Shown here piece after piece: positions 51,413 through 60,062 of a stretch of 64,000 nucleotides of DNA (position 1 is the first letter of the stretch; the number at the start of each line of letters is the position of its first letter). The notes beneath the pieces are model-generated. The model saw nothing but the letters and a program-made list of their open reading frames with translations. It did not search any database and was not told the origin of the DNA. The position numbers and the translations under genes were made by a program. This DNA comes from Actinomycetota bacterium (GTDB lineage: Bacteria; Actinomycetota; Acidimicrobiia; Acidimicrobiales; Poriferisodalaceae): assembly GCA_014238065.1 (NCBI GenBank), contig JABABU010000037.1, positions 58,912 to 122,911 of the forward strand, read 5' to 3'.

Positions 51413-51832
51413 ATGGTCAAGATTCTCATGCTCAACGGACCAAATCTGAATCTGTTGGGCAGCCGTGAGACTGAGGTGTACGGGACTGCCTCGCTTGCCG
51501 ACATTCTCGCGGGACTTCGGTCCGAGTTTCCCGATGTCGAATTCCACGACTTTCAGGCCAACGGTGAGGGCGCATTGATCGAAGCCCTGCACGACGCCGG
51601 TACGTGGGCTGACGGCATCGTGTTCAACGGCGGCGCGTACACGCACTATTCCATCGCTCTTCGTGATGCCATTGCGGGCATCGACGTGCCGGTCGTCGAG
51701 GTCCACCTCTCGAACGTTCACGCCCGTGAGGAGTTCAGGCACACGTCGGTGCTGACAGCAGTGTGTCAAGGCGTCATCGCTGGTTTCGGCCCGAAGAGCT
51801 ACTCGCTCGGGGTCGCAGCCCTTCTCGGCTGA
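51413..51832 (+). CDS. aroQ: Type II 3-dehydroquinate dehydratase
   Basis: AroQ dehydrates 3-dehydroquinate to 3-dehydroshikimate in aromatic amino-acid synthesis. The 139-residue protein starts MVKILMLNGPNLNLLGSRE, has the active-site Tyr lid (VYG), IVFNGGAYTHYSIALRDAI, VEVHLSNVHAREEFRHTS and the Arg/His residues of the type II dodecamer. The longer frame upstream is dropped because ATG 51413 gives the family start and has a TACCCT box 7 nt upstream. Confidence 0.95.
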   Translation: MVKILMLNGPNLNLLGSRETEVYGTASLADILAGLRSEFPDVEFHDFQANGEGALIEALHDAGTWADGIVFNGGAYTHYSIALRDAIAGIDVPVVEVHLSNVHAREEFRHTSVLTAVCQGVIAGFGPKSYSLGVAALLG

Positions 51833-51887
51833 GCTCCCGCCGCCACCGGGCCTGTGACAAGGGTCAGACCCCTGTCACAGGTATCCG

Positions 51888-52424
51888 TCAGCGAAGGCCG
51901 AATTCTGCGCCGGCGTCGGAGAGTGCGCTGAACAGATAGTCGGCGAACGAACGATCGCAGATGACGAGATACGACCTGGTGCTGTTCACGTCGTCACGAA
52001 GCACATCACACGTCACCTTCGCCACCGAGGCCGAGACAACAGCTCCATTGGGTGTCATGTGATCACCGAGGTCGATGCTGCAGACCTTCTCGAGCGCCTG
52101 TGCTGCGGTGTCGCCGGCGAGCCGGAATCTCGCTCGCGAATGGGTCTGGTCGATGACCGTGACGAAGCCTTCCGAGGTAACCGAGGAAGCAATCGTGCCG
52201 GCGTCGCCGAGCGGACCTATCAATGTCCACTCATCCGGCCGCGTCGCAGCGGCGAGTACCCCGTCATCTCGACGAGTCGCGTGCCCGAACGATGGCGTGA
52301 GGCCGCTTTCGGCACCACGAACAAGCGTCTGGCTGCTGGTAGCGGTGAGATCGACGAGTGTCAGAGGACCTTCGTTGACGTCTGCGCTGCGTACCGGGCT
52401 CTGGAATGCAAGTTGATCAGCCAC
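51888..52424 (-). CDS. soxG: Sarcosine oxidase gamma subunit
   Basis: The gamma subunit of heterotetrameric sarcosine oxidase, a GcvT-like protein that helps hold the complex together. About 178 residues; it has ATRPDEWTLIGPLGD, VTVIDQTHSRARFRLAGDTAAQALEKVCSIDLG and SYLVICDRSFADYLFSALSDAG, all typical SoxG. Start at GTG 52424, 8 bases inside the soxA end, with AAGGAG upstream; ATG 52457 is the longest alternative. Last gene of the soxBDAG operon. Confidence 0.85.
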   Translation of the reverse strand: MADQLAFQSPVRSADVNEGPLTLVDLTATSSQTLVRGAESGLTPSFGHATRRDDGVLAAATRPDEWTLIGPLGDAGTIASSVTSEGFVTVIDQTHSRARFRLAGDTAAQALEKVCSIDLGDHMTPNGAVVSASVAKVTCDVLRDDVNSTRSYLVICDRSFADYLFSALSDAGAEFGLR

Positions 52425-55257
52425 GGAGTCTGGCTCCTTCCGGATCGAAGTGTGCATGATGTTCCATCACCGTCGCTGGAATTCGCTCGCCGCTGAACAA
52501 AAGCACGGTGACGATGTTTCCCGCAGCGGCATGTGAAGGCTCGACCTGACCCAGGCAGACCGAGCGGTTGAGCGTCGGCGAGAAGCGGGAGGATGTGATC
52601 CGACCGATGATGTCGTTGCTGTCAGGCAGAACTATCTGGGCCGCCTCCTCCGGCACGACCGAACCGTCGACAGGTTGGAGCGCGACGAGCACTGGCAGGG
52701 AAGCAACATCGAGTGTGGACAACTCTGTCTTGCCGACGAAATCGTCCTTGTCGAGCTTGATCAGCCCACCAATGCCGGCAGTCGGTGCCTTGGTGAGGCC
52801 ATCGGTGTCCTGGCCGACGATGAAGTGACCCTTCTCCAAGCGCATGATTCGCTGCGCCTCTAGTCCGAATGCACCGATACCGAGATCGGCCCCTTCGCTC
52901 ATCAGGTGTTCCCACACGTGCAGGGCGTAGCCAGATGGAACGTGGATTTCGTAACTCAACTCGCCGGTGAATCCGATCCGCCACATGATGCAGTCGTCGA
53001 CGCCGCCGATCGTTCCTGTGCGTACCCGCATATAGCCAAATGCTTCGTTGGCCAGGTCGACGTCGGTCAGGCGGCTCAAGAGCTCGCGGCTTTTCGGACC
53101 AGCGATGTTGATGGACGCGTATGCCGTCGTCACGGGCGTGACGTGTACCTGCCAGTGCGGCCGCTCGGTCTGAAGCCAATTCTCGGCCCACTCCCAGATG
53201 GCGGCCGCGCCGCTGCTGGTGGTGGTCATGAGGTAGTGGTCTTCGCCGAGGTGAGCCGTGACGCCGTCGTCGAGCACGACACCGTCTTCCGCGCACATCA
53301 CGCCATATCTGACGCTGCCGATCGCGAGTTTGCTCCATTTGTTCGTGTACAGGAGGTTCAGCAGTTTCGGGACGTCCGGTCCGCGTAGATCGAGTTTCCC
53401 GAGTGGGGTGACGTCGATGATGCCGACGTTGTTCCTGACGTTCGTCACCTCTGCCTGGGCGTCGCCGTAGTGGTCAGGGCGAATCCATTGACCGGCCAGG
53501 ATCGTGGTGACCCCGTTGGCCTCGTGCCATGGGTGGATGGGAGAGACCCTTTCAGGCTCGAAGATCCTGCCGCCGAGTGCACCGAGGCTGATGGGTGCAT
53601 ACGGCGGACGCCACACGGTGGTGCCGACTTCCTCGATGGTCTCGCCTCGCGCCTCGGCCAGCACCGCCACGGCGTTCACCGTCTCGAGCTTGCCTTGCGA
53701 AGGTCCCATGGTCACAGTGGTGAAGCGCTTCATCAGTTCGACCGAGTCGTAGCCCTCCTTCGAGGCTGCAACGAGGTCTTTCGAACTGACGTCCTCTGAG
53801 TAGTCGACCATGCCGTGCGTGTCCGACCGATAGAGCTCGGGATGAGGATCGCGGCCGAGAGGTTCCGGCATGGCGGGAATCGCGGGTTCCGCACCGTCGA
53901 CGACCGCAGCTCGGGTGGTTGCTGCTTGGAGCTGACGACGAGCGCTGATGCCTGTCGCGCCGGCGACCCGGCCCACGCCGGCGGCGTGTTCGATGATCTG
54001 CGCCGTTGAGCCATCGCCCACGAGCCCACCGACAGGAATGACTTCGGGCGGGAGCTTTGTCGGGAAGAACCTCGCCGCGGTCTCGTCGTATGCCGGTCGA
54101 TCGCCTGCCATGTTCAGCAGCGAAGTCGGTGCGGTCCAGCCAACAGCGGTGATGAGCAGATCGGCGTCGACGGTGGAGCCGTCGCCGAGCGTCACCGAGG
54201 ACAGAGCCCCTTTCGAGGCCGTGGTCGAGGAGACGAACTCGCCGTTTCGACCGTCGACGACACTGGTCACACTGACGCCGGCAGCTTCGAGGTCGGCAAC
54301 TGCGGCGTCGCCGTGCTCGTTGGCGACCATCGCGACTGCGGTCGTGCCTGGCTTCACGCCCCACAGGTTGATCAACCGTCTGGCTGCTCCTGCGGTCATG
54401 ACACCGAGAGCGTCGTTGCCGGCGAACACATACGGACGCTCGACGAGCCCGGCCGCGACAACCAACACCTTCGCCCTGGCTTTCACCAGCCGTTCGACGG
54501 ATGCATGGAGTGACCGCTGGTTGATGCTGACCCAGTTGTGGTCGTAGCGACCGGTGACAGTTGCGTCGGTCATGATCTCTACGCCAGCGGCTAGCGCAGC
54601 GGCTTCGAGGCGTGCGGCCTCGTCTCGATCGGCGTCGGAACCCCAGCGCAAGTGTCCCCCGACCGCGTGGTCATGCTCGACCAAGAGCACAGAGGCGCCG
54701 GCCTCGGCAGCTGCCGTAGCGGCAGCGAGACCCGCTGGACCGGCTCCGGCAACGACGACATCAGGATGGGTGTACCGCTTGTCGAAGTAGAGCGGCTGGC
54801 TTTGATGATCGACGGCGCCGCCGGGAGCAAACGTTCTCAGCACCTTCTGATAGGTAGGCCAAAGAAACTGCGGCCGCACGAACGTCTTGTAGTAGAAGCC
54901 AGGTGTCAGAAACCGACCAACGAGGCCGTTGGCGGACTTCATGTCGCGCTCGAGCGAGGGCCACACGTTCTGGGCGCTGATGTCCATGCCGTTCGTAGCC
55001 TTGCGGTGGCCGGCGCGAACGTTTGGTTCGTCGCCGACTTGCACGAAACAGTTCGGATCCCAGTAGTCGGCGGTGAGCAGGCCGCGCTTGCGGTGGTACT
55101 TCATGCTTCGCGAAACGAGTTGATGCCCTGAACCGGCGAGCGCCGACACGATGGTGTCACCCTCGAATCCGTTGACGGTTTTCCCGTTCCATTTGAAGCT
55201 GATTTTGGAGGAGCGATCGATCTCGGCTCCTCCTGATGACAGGCGGGACGTTGTCAT
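52417..55257 (-). CDS. soxA: Sarcosine oxidase alpha subunit
   Basis: A 946-residue subunit of heterotetrameric sarcosine oxidase, which turns sarcosine, O2 and tetrahydrofolate into glycine, H2O2 and 5,10-methylene-THF. The N-terminal 2Fe-2S-like region (WNGKTVNGFEGDTIVSALAGSG) is followed by the NAD-binding Rossmann domain (VVVAGAGPAGLAAATAAAEAGA), a linker and the C-terminal GcvT-type folate domain. ATG 55257 overlaps soxD by 4 bases; the longer frame upstream is not family-like. Confidence 0.93.
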   Translation of the reverse strand: MTTSRLSSGGAEIDRSSKISFKWNGKTVNGFEGDTIVSALAGSGHQLVSRSMKYHRKRGLLTADYWDPNCFVQVGDEPNVRAGHRKATNGMDISAQNVWPSLERDMKSANGLVGRFLTPGFYYKTFVRPQFLWPTYQKVLRTFAPGGAVDHQSQPLYFDKRYTHPDVVVAGAGPAGLAAATAAAEAGASVLLVEHDHAVGGHLRWGSDADRDEAARLEAAALAAGVEIMTDATVTGRYDHNWVSINQRSLHASVERLVKARAKVLVVAAGLVERPYVFAGNDALGVMTAGAARRLINLWGVKPGTTAVAMVANEHGDAAVADLEAAGVSVTSVVDGRNGEFVSSTTASKGALSSVTLGDGSTVDADLLITAVGWTAPTSLLNMAGDRPAYDETAARFFPTKLPPEVIPVGGLVGDGSTAQIIEHAAGVGRVAGATGISARRQLQAATTRAAVVDGAEPAIPAMPEPLGRDPHPELYRSDTHGMVDYSEDVSSKDLVAASKEGYDSVELMKRFTTVTMGPSQGKLETVNAVAVLAEARGETIEEVGTTVWRPPYAPISLGALGGRIFEPERVSPIHPWHEANGVTTILAGQWIRPDHYGDAQAEVTNVRNNVGIIDVTPLGKLDLRGPDVPKLLNLLYTNKWSKLAIGSVRYGVMCAEDGVVLDDGVTAHLGEDHYLMTTTSSGAAAIWEWAENWLQTERPHWQVHVTPVTTAYASINIAGPKSRELLSRLTDVDLANEAFGYMRVRTGTIGGVDDCIMWRIGFTGELSYEIHVPSGYALHVWEHLMSEGADLGIGAFGLEAQRIMRLEKGHFIVGQDTDGLTKAPTAGIGGLIKLDKDDFVGKTELSTLDVASLPVLVALQPVDGSVVPEEAAQIVLPDSNDIIGRITSSRFSPTLNRSVCLGQVEPSHAAAGNIVTVLLFSGERIPATVMEHHAHFDPEGARLRG

Positions 55258-55526
55258 TGCGAACCTCCCGGCTCTGGATAGTTGATGGCAGGCTCGCGGA
55301 ACTGGTTCGTCACGGTGTTGCGTTCCGTCGTGAAGTAGCGACGGCAGCCAGACCCGCAGTACCAGGTTTCCTTCAGCCAGCCGGCAGGGTTGTCGTGCAT
55401 GTAGAGGTAGTTTCTCCACTCCTCGATCGGGGTGGAGTCCGGATCGGGTCGCGAGTGGCTTTCGCCGCCGTACCGCATGTCCGCTGAGTTACGTGGCCCG
55501 CAATTGGGGCAGGGAACGATGAGCAT
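55254..55526 (-). CDS. soxD: Sarcosine oxidase delta subunit
   Basis: The small zinc-binding subunit of heterotetrameric sarcosine oxidase. The 90-residue protein has CPNCGPRNSADMRYGGESHSR and WYCGSGCRRYF, giving the zinc site (Cys6, Cys9, a His and a later Cys), then the usual short tail. It overlaps soxA by 4 bases and follows soxB by 15 bases, the standard order soxB-soxD-soxA-soxG. Confidence 0.94.
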   Translation of the reverse strand: MLIVPCPNCGPRNSADMRYGGESHSRPDPDSTPIEEWRNYLYMHDNPAGWLKETWYCGSGCRRYFTTERNTVTNQFREPAINYPEPGGSQ

Positions 55527-55541
55527 CTTTCTTCTCCGCCT

Positions 55542-56846
55542 CTAGTGTCCGACCGCCGCTGCGCCCTTTTCGCCGACGAGTCTGTCTTCGCCGAAGCGAG
55601 CCAGGTCGAAGGCTGCAATGAGCTCTGGGGTCTTGTTGTCCGCAATGCATTTGGCCATCTGTTCACCACTCACTGGTCCGGCTTTGAAGCCGTAGGTTCC
55701 CCAACCGACGTCGGTCAGGAACCCCTCGACGGGGGTGAACCCCATCACGGGCGAATAGTCGGGGGTCATGTCGCACAAACCCGCCCATTGCCGAAGCAAT
55801 CGCATCTTTGCGATGCCTGGCATCAGCTCGAGTACGTGGCCGGCGAGTTCCTCGGTGAAGTCGAGCGACCCGGCTTGCGAATATGTCGCGAATGGGGCGA
55901 TCGACGCCCCGAACACGAGCTCTCCACGGTCGGTCTGACTGACGTAGACATGCAGTGAACCCGACACGATGACGGTCGGCAGGAAGACTTTGACTGGTTC
56001 GGTCACTGCAGCTTCGAGCGGGTGTGTCGTGATCGGAAGCTTGACCCCTGCCATGTCGGAGATCAATGTCGCCCAACCAGCGGTGCAGTTGACGACGATG
56101 GGAGCCGAGATGTCGCCGCGGCTCGTCCGCACCCCTGTGACCTTGCCGCCCGCGCCCTTTCCGTCTGGCCCTTCGCCGCCTTCGCAGATGATGTCGAGTA
56201 CCTCCGTCTGCTGGTGAAGGTGGGCTCCGAGTGCGTCGGCGCCCCGCGCGTAGGCCCACACGACGGCGTCGTGGCGGATGATGCCGCCTGGCGGGTGGTA
56301 CAGCGCGCCGAGAATCGGATAGCGAGGCTCAGCGCTTGTGTCGAGGCTGGGAGCGATCTTCTTGATCTCGTCCGGACCGATGACGCTGCTGTTGACGCCC
56401 TGGAGTTTGTTGACTTCCGCTCGCCAGTGCATCGTCCTCAGCGCCGAGTCGGCGTGCGCGAGGGTGAGGTGACCGCGCTCTGAGAACATGACGTTCAGGT
56501 TCATGTCGACCGACATGTTTCCGTACAGTTCGAGTGACCGATCGTAGAAACGGACGCCCTCGGGTGTGAGGTAGTTCGATCGCACGATGGCGGTGTTGCG
56601 GCCCGATCCGCCGCTTCCGAGGTAACCCTTCTCGAGGACTGCAACGTTGGTGATGCCGTGGTTCTTCGCCAGGTAGTAGGCGGTCGCCAGTCCGTGTACA
56701 CCGCCGCCGACGATCACCACGTCGTACTTCTTTTTTATGTCGTGGTCGTTCCACACACGCGGCCAGTCCTGCTTTCGCAGACCCCGCATGAGGAGTCCAC
56801 CCGCTGAATAGCGGGCTGACCCGACCTTCTTACCGAGAGTTGGCAT
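55542..56846 (-). CDS. soxB: Sarcosine oxidase beta subunit
   Basis: The catalytic flavin subunit of heterotetrameric sarcosine oxidase (434 residues). The N-terminal FAD site reads YDVVIVGGGVHGLATAYYLAKNHG, followed by VAVLEKGYLGSGGSGRNTAIVRSNYLTPEG, diagnostic of the family and containing the region of the bridging FMN. The C-terminus has WAGLCDMTPDYSPVMGFTPVEGF and WGTYGFKAGPVSGEQMAKCIAD. Likely first of the sox genes and preceded by the Rieske gene (14-bp gap), so one operon. Confidence 0.94.
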   Translation of the reverse strand: MPTLGKKVGSARYSAGGLLMRGLRKQDWPRVWNDHDIKKKYDVVIVGGGVHGLATAYYLAKNHGITNVAVLEKGYLGSGGSGRNTAIVRSNYLTPEGVRFYDRSLELYGNMSVDMNLNVMFSERGHLTLAHADSALRTMHWRAEVNKLQGVNSSVIGPDEIKKIAPSLDTSAEPRYPILGALYHPPGGIIRHDAVVWAYARGADALGAHLHQQTEVLDIICEGGEGPDGKGAGGKVTGVRTSRGDISAPIVVNCTAGWATLISDMAGVKLPITTHPLEAAVTEPVKVFLPTVIVSGSLHVYVSQTDRGELVFGASIAPFATYSQAGSLDFTEELAGHVLELMPGIAKMRLLRQWAGLCDMTPDYSPVMGFTPVEGFLTDVGWGTYGFKAGPVSGEQMAKCIADNKTPELIAAFDLARFGEDRLVGEKGAAAVGH

Positions 56847-56860
56847 CCATTTTCCTTGCG

Positions 56861-58129
56861 TCAGTTCTGGTCAGTGAGAGAAACGAGATAGGGAAGCGGG
56901 TTGACTCCAGAGCCGAGGATGTCGTCAGCATCACTCGGGTCGCCGTCGGGTATGCGTGAGATGCCGGTCATCTTGTCAGCCAGCATGTTGTGGAATCGGT
57001 GGAGCGGTTCCTCGAAGCGCGGCGAGAGTCGACCCGGCTTGAACCCGCCTTTCGCGAGTCCGCGTTGAGCTTTCTCGACGATCTCGACGTCTTCATTGTT
57101 GACGTCGATCCAGAACGTTCGCGTCAGCTCGAAGTCGGCGTCGGACACCTCGGTGGTGCTCGGCGGGAGGAACCATCCGCAGCGCTCACGGGTGAGGCCA
57201 GGCGCTATTGGTTCCAGAATCATGACGAATGTGTGGTTGGGGAGAATCGAGAGAAGAACGTTCGGGAACAACGTGATGAAGCGGCCGCTCTGCTCGTCGG
57301 ACTCGTTGAGATCTGCGGCCGGCGGCATGCTCGACCAGTCGTTGCGCTCATTGCTGGACACTGGGGTCGTTGTCATACCGAGGTACATGCCATGACCTTG
57401 GTAGCGATAGTGATCCTCGACGCGGCTCACCTTGACGAGATCCGGGTGCACGAATGGCAGGTGGTAGTACTCGCTGAAGTTCTCACTGATCAGTTTCCAG
57501 TTGGCCTTGATCTCGATCTCGAGACCGTCGAGGCACCGCCAACCGTCGAGCACGTATCCAGCGAGGCGATGGTCGAGATCGCCGAAGTACTCGCCGATGG
57601 CCGGAACCGCCGGATCGAGACACACGAACAGCAGGCAGCCCCAGGTCGCGGCTCTGACCTCCTGGAGGCCGAAGTCGGCGTGGTCGAAATCGTCGACACC
57701 TGCCTCGTCGAACATGGGCGTCCGTACGAGGGCGCCGTCGAGTGTGTAGCACCACCGGTGATACGGACACCTGATCGTGCCTTTGACGTCGCAGTCTGCG
57801 GCCGCGAGTTCTGTGCCTCGGTGGCGACACGCGTTGTGGAAGGCGTGAACTTCGCCATCATCGGTCCGGGTGATGACGAGCGACTGACCGGCCACTTCGC
57901 GGACCAACATCCTGTCGTCAGTCGCGTCGGTGGCAAACCCAACGCAGACCCAGCTCGACCCGAAGACGAGGTGCATCTCCTGGTCGAAGTAGTTGGCGTC
58001 GGCGTATGCGTTGGCGGGGAGTGATCGGGCGTTCATGATTGGTTGACGCGTACCGGCCCATGCCTCTTCGACGGACCAATCGTTGATTGCCGTCTCAACA
58101 GCGCAGGCGCGGTTGTTCTCCGACCCCAT
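56861..58129 (-). CDS. Rieske-type ring-hydroxylating/demethylating oxygenase alpha subunit (glycine betaine oxygenase-like)
   Basis: A 422-residue oxygenase. The Rieske [2Fe-2S] ligands are in HNACRHRGTEL and IRCPYHRWCY, and the mononuclear iron site is in ISENFSEYYHLPFVHPDLV. The overall pattern is close to the GbcA/stachydrine-type oxygenases that remove a methyl group from quaternary amines (glycine betaine to dimethylglycine plus formaldehyde). It lies directly upstream of soxBDAG, which fits: betaine, dimethylglycine, sarcosine, glycine. A reductase (GbcB-type) is not in the window. The divergent LysR-type gene probably controls it. Ring-hydroxylation of an aromatic compound is the alternative. 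Confidence 0.8.
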   Translation of the reverse strand: MGSENNRACAVETAINDWSVEEAWAGTRQPIMNARSLPANAYADANYFDQEMHLVFGSSWVCVGFATDATDDRMLVREVAGQSLVITRTDDGEVHAFHNACRHRGTELAAADCDVKGTIRCPYHRWCYTLDGALVRTPMFDEAGVDDFDHADFGLQEVRAATWGCLLFVCLDPAVPAIGEYFGDLDHRLAGYVLDGWRCLDGLEIEIKANWKLISENFSEYYHLPFVHPDLVKVSRVEDHYRYQGHGMYLGMTTTPVSSNERNDWSSMPPAADLNESDEQSGRFITLFPNVLLSILPNHTFVMILEPIAPGLTRERCGWFLPPSTTEVSDADFELTRTFWIDVNNEDVEIVEKAQRGLAKGGFKPGRLSPRFEEPLHRFHNMLADKMTGISRIPDGDPSDADDILGSGVNPLPYLVSLTDQN

Positions 58130-58189
58130 GAACAGGAAATCTACGGGCAGAACGTGCGGCTGTGAAGTGGCTATGGTTGCATATCTGCC

Positions 58190-59098
58190 ATGAGCAAATT
58201 CGATGGTAAAGAAGTGCCGTCGCTAGCCGGCCTCGTCATGTTCGACGCCGCAGCCCGCCTTGGCAGTTTCAGCGCCGCAGCTACCGAGTTGAAGGTGGGA
58301 CAGCCCGCTGTCAGCCATGCGATCCGCGAATTGGAGCGAAGGGTGGGCGGATCGCTGTTCGATCGGCTTCACCGTGGCGTCAGATTGACCGAGGCCGGAG
58401 AGGCGCTCGCGGGCGAGGTCGACCTCGGCATTGATCGACTGGAGAGAGGGCTTCGTGCTGCGACGACGATGACCACCCACAGCCATGCTGTTGTTCGTCT
58501 CGCCGTGTCGACGGCCACGGCCTCCTTCTGGCTCATGCCGCGCATCCGCAGGTTCAAACTCGAGTACCCCGCCATCGACGTGCAATGCATCACTTCTGAC
58601 AGCACGGTGACGTTCGACTTCACTTCGGTGGATCTGTTCATTCCGGTCGGTCGTGTTGACTGGAGCCACCTCGATCGTTGGGAGGTCGAGACCGAGCAGG
58701 TCTACCCGATCTGCAGCCCTGCGTTCGCGGAACGCTTCGACAGGCTCCCTGTTTCGGTCGAAACCCTTGCCACCGAGACTCTGCTGCACCTCGACGAACG
58801 TCACGACAGTCGGCTTGTCTGGACTGATTGGTTTGCCGGCGTCGGTCACGATTTCGCCACTCCGACCCAGGTGACGGTGGCGAACGACTACGCCGTGCTG
58901 TTGCAAGCAACGCTCGAGGGACAGGGAATTGCCTTGGGTTGGAGACACATCGTCGAGACCCTCGTCGCATCGGGTCAGCTGATCCGTCCGGTCGAGGAGG
59001 TCGTGAACGGTGAGCCGTTCTATCTGCACGCCTCGCCGCACCGAGAACTCACCGATGCGGCCGAGACTTTCCGTGATTGGCTCGTGGTCACAACCTGA
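58190..59098 (+). CDS. LysR-family (GcvA-like) transcriptional regulator
   Basis: A 302-residue LysR regulator. The N-terminal winged HTH is PSLAGLVMFDAAARLGSFSAAATELKVGQPAVSHAIRELERRVGGSLFDRLHRGVRLTEAGEAL, which with the length and PxLxxLxxFxAAARxGSFxxAA opening resembles GcvA, the glycine-cleavage activator. The periplasmic-binding-like effector domain follows (VVRLAVSTATASFWLMPRI). It is divergent from the Rieske-sox operon, so it probably activates that operon in response to a betaine or glycine-type signal. In the gap TATGGTTGCATA (58172-58183) is a small palindromic element near the promoter. Confidence 0.88.
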   Translation: MSKFDGKEVPSLAGLVMFDAAARLGSFSAAATELKVGQPAVSHAIRELERRVGGSLFDRLHRGVRLTEAGEALAGEVDLGIDRLERGLRAATTMTTHSHAVVRLAVSTATASFWLMPRIRRFKLEYPAIDVQCITSDSTVTFDFTSVDLFIPVGRVDWSHLDRWEVETEQVYPICSPAFAERFDRLPVSVETLATETLLHLDERHDSRLVWTDWFAGVGHDFATPTQVTVANDYAVLLQATLEGQGIALGWRHIVETLVASGQLIRPVEEVVNGEPFYLHASPHRELTDAAETFRDWLVVTT

Positions 59099-59138
59099 GG
59101 GGGCTCCGGCGGCGGCCACAGTGATTTAGTGTCAGGAC

Positions 59139-60062
59139 ATGACGGGGGAATCATGGCCGCGCCCGCTTGTTGCGGTGCGGGGGCCGATAAAGCCACACAA
59201 GCTCGATGGTGTGAGAAACGGTATGGGGACCTCAGCGCCTTCGATAGGCGGCCTCATGGATCGAGGTGTGTTGCCGCCCGATTTGATGTGTGGGCTGACG
59301 CTGACGCTGCTCAGCGGGCAACCGCGGACACCGAAGCTCGATTCTGAGGGCAGAGTTTCTGCTACGGACGGTGGGGTGTGGGTTCGCGAGCAGTTCACGT
59401 GTCATCGACCCATTCCGGCCGACGAGGCGTTTGAGATCACGGGCTACTCAACGGGCCGGTACGTCCGTCGAGGTCGGAGCTATGGAACCAACATCTCCGA
59501 GACCCGCTCGGCACACGGTGAGCTTCTCGCGACGAACATGACCACAGGGCTGTTGGCCTACAAGGTCGATGAGGGACTCGAAGACGAGGTCATCGGCATC
59601 CCGTACGACGACACATCCTCACCGGTACCTGACTGGTCGAGAGCCGAGTTCAACCCACACCGATCTGCCATCGCGGTGGCGCGAGTCGGCGATGTCCTCG
59701 GAGGCAGAGACGTCCTGATGAGCTTGGCGATGATGGCGGCGAGGGACACGGAAAACCCCGACAACCCGATCCACAGTGACATCGAGAAAGCGAAGGCGGC
59801 AGGCCTCCAACGACCGATCGCGGGGGGTTCGCACGTACTTGCGTTCGCGCTCGAACCAATCATGGCAGCGTGGGGCGATGAGGTGCTCTTTCACGGAGCC
59901 CGGCTCGATGTGCGGTGGAAGGCGCCGACCCACTGCGACGTGCATATCACCCCGACCGCCACGGTGGTGCACACCGATGACGACGTGGTCCGACTCGCGG
60001 TCGAAGTCGTGCTCGAGTCCGGAGCGACGGCGATGGTGGCCGACATCGAGATTCCCCGATGA
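59139..60062 (+). CDS. MaoC-like hotdog-fold dehydratase (double hotdog)
   Basis: A 307-residue hotdog-fold protein. The second half carries the R-specific hydratase motif around DNPIHSDIEKAKAAGLQRPIAGGSHVL, with Asp and His in the usual spacing. The first half (FTCHRPIPADEAFEITGYSTG, NISETRSAHGELLATNMTTGLL) is a degenerate hotdog, as in two-domain MaoC/hydratases. It would act on an acyl-CoA. TTTAGT lies 8 nt before the ATG. It overlaps the CaiB gene by 4 nt, and with the acyl-CoA ligase behind it forms a CoA-thioester catabolic set. Confidence 0.8.
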   Translation: MTGESWPRPLVAVRGPIKPHKLDGVRNGMGTSAPSIGGLMDRGVLPPDLMCGLTLTLLSGQPRTPKLDSEGRVSATDGGVWVREQFTCHRPIPADEAFEITGYSTGRYVRRGRSYGTNISETRSAHGELLATNMTTGLLAYKVDEGLEDEVIGIPYDDTSSPVPDWSRAEFNPHRSAIAVARVGDVLGGRDVLMSLAMMAARDTENPDNPIHSDIEKAKAAGLQRPIAGGSHVLAFALEPIMAAWGDEVLFHGARLDVRWKAPTHCDVHITPTATVVHTDDDVVRLAVEVVLESGATAMVADIEIPR

